A DNA stretch of 10,153 nt from Actinomycetota bacterium (GTDB taxonomy: Bacteria > Actinomycetota > Thermoleophilia > Solirubrobacterales > Solirubrobacteraceae), in the NCBI GenBank assembly GCA_019348575.1, contig JAHWJE010000004.1, forward strand, positions 1 to 10,153, given 5' to 3'. Below are positions 7,740 through 10,153 of the stretch, piece after piece. The stretch's first letter is position 1. Every line of letters starts with the position of its first letter. The notes beneath the pieces were generated by a model. The model was not told the DNA's origin, ran no database searches, and saw nothing but the letters and a program-made list of their open reading frames with translations. The translations under genes were made by a program, and so were the position numbers.

Positions 7740-8102
7740 CTACGGCGGCGTCGTCGTCGCCTTGCCGCCCTCGACGTAGACGAGCCGCCCGTCGGCGAGC
7801 CGGAAGACCTCGCCGACGCGCCGGCCCGAGCCGGTCACGGTCTTCTTGCTGAGGCGCACGGTCTTGATCTCGTCGCCCTCCTTGATGATCAGCGTCTGGC
7901 TGTTGGCCTCGGTGCGCAGCAGCGTGACGTCGGATTTCGTCAGCAGGTCGGTCAGGTTGACCGACTGCAGCGCGGCGAGCAGGAAGGCGACCGCGAGCAC
8001 GATGCCCAGGTCGAAGAGGTTGACGAGGCCGTCGAGCGGATCGCCGGCGCGGTCTCCGCGCGAGCGAGGGCTGGGAGCTCGGGGTGTCACGCGCGCGCTC
8101 AT
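7740..8102 (-). CDS. DUF2149 single-pass membrane protein, ExbD/TolR-like partner
   Basis: A 120-aa protein with a basic cytoplasmic tail, one membrane segment (about 27-45) and a small extracytoplasmic domain. DPLDGLVNLFDLG (21-33) and RRVGEVFRLADGRLVYVEG near the C-terminus match my memory of the DUF2149 family. D31 sits at the start of the membrane helix, just as the essential proton-carrying Asp does in ExbD, TolR and MotB; that equivalence is inference. ATG at 8102 overlaps the channel gene's stop (ATGA), so the two are translationally coupled; GAGGAG lies only 2 nt upstream. It has no OmpA-like peptidoglycan-binding domain, so it is not MotB. Known relatives sit beside MotA/TolQ/ExbB proteins in methanogens and in Bacteroidetes haem-uptake loci (HmuV). 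The likely role is the ion-conducting partner of the channel; what it drives is unknown. Confidence 0.85.
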   Translation of the reverse strand: MSARVTPRAPSPRSRGDRAGDPLDGLVNLFDLGIVLAVAFLLAALQSVNLTDLLTKSDVTLLRTEANSQTLIIKEGDEIKTVRLSKKTVTGSGRRVGEVFRLADGRLVYVEGGKATTTPP

Positions 8103-8740
8103 CGCTCCTCGGGCGGCGCCTCCAGCGCCGCGACGACGTACTCGAGGTCAGACAGGTCCTGCGCGTACAACCGGTCGCGCACGAGCGAGATCGCGAACGC
8201 GACAGCGCCGATCAGCAGGCCGAGGACGGTCACGCTGAAGGCCACGCGCAGGTTCTCCGACAGCTGCGCGACGTCGCCGGTCGCGAGCCCCTCGAGCGCC
8301 GGCGAGAGCGGGATCAGCGTGCCCATCAGGCCCAGCGCGGGCCCGAAGCGAACGAGCATGCGGCTGCGCTCCAGCCTGCGCAGCGAGCCGAGGTCGAAGT
8401 CGGCCAGCGCCTTCGCACGGCGGTCGTCGGCGCCCGGCCGGCCGTGCTGGGAGACGATCGTCGACAGCGTGTCGGCCATCTGCGCGCTCGACGCCAGCGG
8501 CATGAGCGCCAGCTCGGCGGCGGTCGCGTTGCTGTCGGCCAGCGCCTCGCGAGCGCTCGCCGACGCCTGCTCGACGCGCTCGCCGCCGTCGCGCCGGCCG
8601 CGCCGCGCGAGCTCGACGAAGAACGCGCCGAGGTCGAAGAGCAGGAACGCCAGCGCGGCGACCGCCGCTCCCAGCACCGGATAGCGCAGCGCCTCCGCGA
8701 TCTCGAAGATCAGCTCCTCAATGCCGGTGGCGGCGATCAT
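8099..8740 (-). CDS. MotA/TolQ/ExbB-family proton channel protein
   Basis: A 213-aa membrane protein of the MotA/TolQ/ExbB family, which forms a pentameric ring around an ExbD/TolR-type dimer and converts proton flow into movement. Helix 1 is at about 21-43, followed by a charged cytoplasmic stretch with a helical, Ala-rich region (54-120). Then come two helices: RFGPALGLMGTLIPL (131-145) and the segment 164-187. GxxGxxGT around G133-T141, ending in the conserved T141, matches the TolQ/ExbB core, and T171 in helix 3 is a further polar candidate for the ion path. The GPALGLMGTLIPLSPAL wording and RDRLYAQDLSDLEYV near the C-terminus resemble the DUF2149-linked subfamily. ATG at 8740 overlaps the PKD gene stop (ATGA); the longer open frame upstream is a shadow of that gene. 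It is too short for MotA and no flagellar gene is nearby. Confidence 0.9.
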   Translation of the reverse strand: MIAATGIEELIFEIAEALRYPVLGAAVAALAFLLFDLGAFFVELARRGRRDGGERVEQASASAREALADSNATAAELALMPLASSAQMADTLSTIVSQHGRPGADDRRAKALADFDLGSLRRLERSRMLVRFGPALGLMGTLIPLSPALEGLATGDVAQLSENLRVAFSVTVLGLLIGAVAFAISLVRDRLYAQDLSDLEYVVAALEAPPEER

Positions 8741-9813
8741 GCGTTCGGCAGTTTGACGCCTCGGCGCTCGCGCAGCGCGCCCAGCGAGAAGGCGGCGAGC
8801 GCCAGCAGCCCCGTCGCGGGCAGCGCCAGACCCGGGTCGGTGTCGCCGCCGCGCGTGGCCGGCGGGCCCTTCTCGCCCGCCGGCGTGCCGCCCGGCAGCT
8901 TGCGCACGCGTGCGCCGAGCTCGTTGATCAGCACCCCGGAGATCGTCGTGCCGAAGGGGCGCTCGGGCTTCGGCTTGGGCTTGGGCTTCGGTCGGGCGCT
9001 CCGCGCGGCCGACGAGCCGTCGCTCCCGGTGCCCGCGCCGGTCCCTCCCCCGCTGCCGCCCTGCCCGCCTCCGCCTCCGCGTCCGGCGCCGCCGGCGCCC
9101 TGTGCGCCGCCCGTCGCGCTGCCCGGAGTCGGCGTCGGCGGAGGTGGCGGCGGGGGCTCGCCGACGATCACCTGGACGTCGTCGTGCCCGCCGCAGTACG
9201 TCGCGCAGCGCCGGGTCGATCCGCCCGTGCCGGTCACACTGACGCGCGGCGCGTAGTTTCCGCCGAGCGTGTAGACGTGCGTGACGACGGCGCCGCTCGC
9301 CGGCGGGCTGCCGTCGTTGAAGTCCCACTCGAAGCTGAGCGCCGCGCCCGGCGGCGAGAAGCGCACGCGGGCGCTGAGGGTGACGCTCTCGTTGGCTTGG
9401 ATGCGACGGCGGTCGACGGACGCGGTGACGCTGATGCCGGTGTCGGCGCCGTTGACGCTGACCTGCAACGGGCCGGTGCGAGCCGTCGCGGAGATCGTCC
9501 TGAAGCGCGTCGTCCTCCCGTCGTCGGTGATCACGGCGGCGAGCTGCCCTTTCTTGAGCGTCTCCGCGCTGCCGTCCTCGCGCGTGATCGTCACGAACGT
9601 CACGGTCGCAGGGTCGATGCCGCCGTACTGCGCGATCAGCGAGCGAATCGAGAGGCCGCCCGCGAAGCGGGCGCCGGGCACGTCGATCGCCGGCTCGCCG
9701 TTGACGATGAGCGTCACGCCGGGTCCGGCCGCCTGCGCCGCAGCGGCCAGCGGCCCGGCCAGCAGGCCGGCGGCCAGGAGGAGCGCTGTGACGATCGCGC
9801 GCAGGTCGCTCAA
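8737..9813 (-). CDS. Secreted PKD-domain protein with LPATG-type C-terminus
   Basis: A 358-aa exported protein of unknown function. A signal peptide (1-29; hydrophobic core 6-24, likely cleavage after AQA) precedes an unassigned domain at about 33-110 that includes GGLSIRSLIAQYGGIDP. A PKD-type beta-sandwich follows (about 128-217), recognised by FEWDFNDGSPP (161-171) and HVYTLGGNYAPRVSV (179-193). The last strand carries CATYCGGH (203-210). A Pro/Gly linker and a Lys-Pro repeat (219-286) could span a cell wall. The end is LPATG (331-335), a short hydrophobic run (336-347) and RERR (348-351), the layout of a sortase or wall-anchoring signal. The start is TTG at 9813, with no clear ribosome-binding site, 31 bp after rpe. 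ATGA overlap with the channel gene makes it the first member of that unit. It may be the outer, ligand-binding or wall-contacting part of the device; this is inference. Confidence 0.83.
   Translation of the reverse strand: MSDLRAIVTALLLAAGLLAGPLAAAAQAAGPGVTLIVNGEPAIDVPGARFAGGLSIRSLIAQYGGIDPATVTFVTITREDGSAETLKKGQLAAVITDDGRTTRFRTISATARTGPLQVSVNGADTGISVTASVDRRRIQANESVTLSARVRFSPPGAALSFEWDFNDGSPPASGAVVTHVYTLGGNYAPRVSVTGTGGSTRRCATYCGGHDDVQVIVGEPPPPPPPTPTPGSATGGAQGAGGAGRGGGGGQGGSGGGTGAGTGSDGSSAARSARPKPKPKPKPERPFGTTISGVLINELGARVRKLPGGTPAGEKGPPATRGGDTDPGLALPATGLLALAAFSLGALRERRGVKLPNA
8809..8823 (-). other. LPATG sorting-signal-like motif codons
   Basis: Residues 331-335 of the PKD protein read LPATG, followed by 12 hydrophobic residues and RERR, then seven more residues. 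This is the order of a sortase substrate: motif, membrane segment, positive tail. The hydrophobic run is shorter than usual for such signals (about 15-20), and the tail continues past the charges, so a simple membrane anchor remains possible. Confidence 0.5.
8956..9159 (-). repeat. Low-complexity Pro / Gly / Lys-Pro coding tract
   Basis: This segment of the PKD gene encodes residues 219-286: a run of seven prolines followed by TPTP, a Gly-rich stretch broken by Ala, Ser and Gln, and then four Pro-Lys repeats at 8965-8991. The DNA is correspondingly repetitive, with GGC/GGT and CTTGGG-type units on the plus strand. Such stretches are typical of cell-wall-spanning linkers in surface proteins, and they are prone to length change by replication slippage. 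Confidence 0.85.
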
Positions 9814-9844
9814 GGTAGCTGACGCAAGCGCTCGAGCCCGTCGG

Positions 9845-10153
9845 TCAGCAGCCCGCGGCCTCGGCGATCTCGCGGAACGTCGCGGCGGGGTCGTCGGAGC
9901 CGAAGATCGCGGAGCCGGCGACGAACCAGGTCGCGCCGGCCTCGGCGCACTCGGCGGCCGTCTCGGGGTTGATGCCGCCGTCGACCTCGATCGGAACGCC
10001 CTCGCCGAGCATCTCCCGCACGCGGCGGATCTTGTCGAGCTGGTTGCGCAGAAACGGCTGCCCGCCCCAGCCGGGGTTGACGGTCATGATCAGCGCGAGG
10101 TCGGGCTCGGCCTGCGCGAAGTAGCCCGGCGGCGTGCCGGGGCAGACGACGAG
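9845..10153 (-). CDS. rpe: Ribulose-phosphate 3-epimerase, 3' part (cut by window edge)
   Basis: Ribulose-phosphate 3-epimerase interconverts ribulose 5-phosphate and xylulose 5-phosphate in the pentose phosphate pathway, a cytoplasmic TIM-barrel enzyme using a divalent metal. The window holds the last 102 codons; the frame stays open to position 10153, so the gene begins to the right. Visible signatures are CPGTPPGYF just inside the edge, then MTVNPGWGGQPF, then EVDGGI, whose Asp is a metal ligand, and FVAGSAIFG near the phosphate-binding end. An internal Met at 10087 is not the start, since conserved sequence continues before it. It lies 31 bp upstream of the PKD gene on the same strand, so the PKD/channel unit may be read through from it. 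Ribulose 5-phosphate is also a riboflavin precursor, which fits the usual pairing with rib genes. Confidence 0.96.
   Translation of the reverse strand, partial: LVVCPGTPPGYFAQAEPDLALIMTVNPGWGGQPFLRNQLDKIRRVREMLGEGVPIEVDGGINPETAAECAEAGATWFVAGSAIFGSDDPAATFREIAEAAGC

Noticed and set aside
7732..7747. Hairpin CGCCG...CGGCG between the convergent flippase and DUF2149 genes, as a terminator
   Set aside because: The stem is only 5 bp, with no T tract on either side, and it overlaps the DUF2149 stop codon. Short GC stems are frequent by chance in DNA of this composition.
8099..8740. Flagellar MotA or Zorya-type defence ZorA
   Set aside because: The protein is too short for MotA or ZorA, the partner lacks an OmpA-like wall-binding domain, and no flagellar or ZorC/ZorD/ZorE-like genes are present.
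8741..9328. N-terminal extension of the ExbB-like channel protein to 409 residues
   Set aside because: This is a shadow reading of the PKD gene. The ATGA junction at 8737-8740 gives a normal family length.
9845..10087. A complete 80-residue gene starting at the Met at 10087
   Set aside because: Conserved epimerase sequence (CPGTPPGYF) continues in frame upstream to the window edge, so this is an internal Met of a truncated rpe.

Overview
The window is very GC-rich DNA (roughly 70% by eye), packed with genes and rich in GTG, TTG and even CTG starts. Gene order and protein style suggest a high-GC actinobacterium. The class Thermoleophilia (Solirubrobacter/Conexibacter-like) is my best guess, but it is inferred from protein character and cannot be proved here. 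No RNA genes, insertion sequences, CRISPR arrays or prophage genes are visible. There is no gene-free stretch of 300 bases; the largest gap is 31 bp.

Layout, left to right. Positions 1-1295 (- strand) hold riboflavin genes: the 5' end of ribE (riboflavin synthase, cut by the window edge) and complete ribD. Positions 1318-4705 (- strand) hold two overlapping polytopic GT-C-type glycosyltransferases. Positions 4724-7726 (+ strand) hold a divergent, tightly overlapping unit: a dolichyl-phosphate-mannose-synthase-like GT2 enzyme, a class I SAM methyltransferase and a 12-helix Wzx-like flippase. Positions 7740-9813 (- strand) hold a three-gene unit joined by ATGA overlaps: a secreted PKD-domain protein with an LPATG-type C-terminus, a MotA/TolQ/ExbB channel protein and a DUF2149 protein resembling ExbD/TolR. 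Positions 9845-10153 (- strand) hold the 3' part of rpe (ribulose-phosphate 3-epimerase).

How the parts fit. rpe and ribD are often neighbours in bacterial housekeeping clusters. Here they lie on the same strand but about 8.5 kb apart, with two accessory modules between them. The middle module looks like a cell-surface glycan or protein-glycosylation pathway: GT2 would make a polyprenyl-phosphate sugar, the GT-C enzymes would use it outside the membrane, the methyltransferase would decorate a glycan or lipid, and the flippase would export lipid-linked intermediates.

The most interesting part is the PKD / ExbB-like / DUF2149 operon. It looks like a proton-motive-force-driven membrane device linked to a surface protein. 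The channel pair resembles the MotA/TolQ/ExbB plus DUF2149 pairs of methanogens and of Bacteroidetes haem-uptake (hmuUV) loci, rather than flagellar motors or classical Tol/TonB systems. A Gram-positive-type actinobacterium would have no outer membrane for such a device to energise, so its purpose here is unclear.
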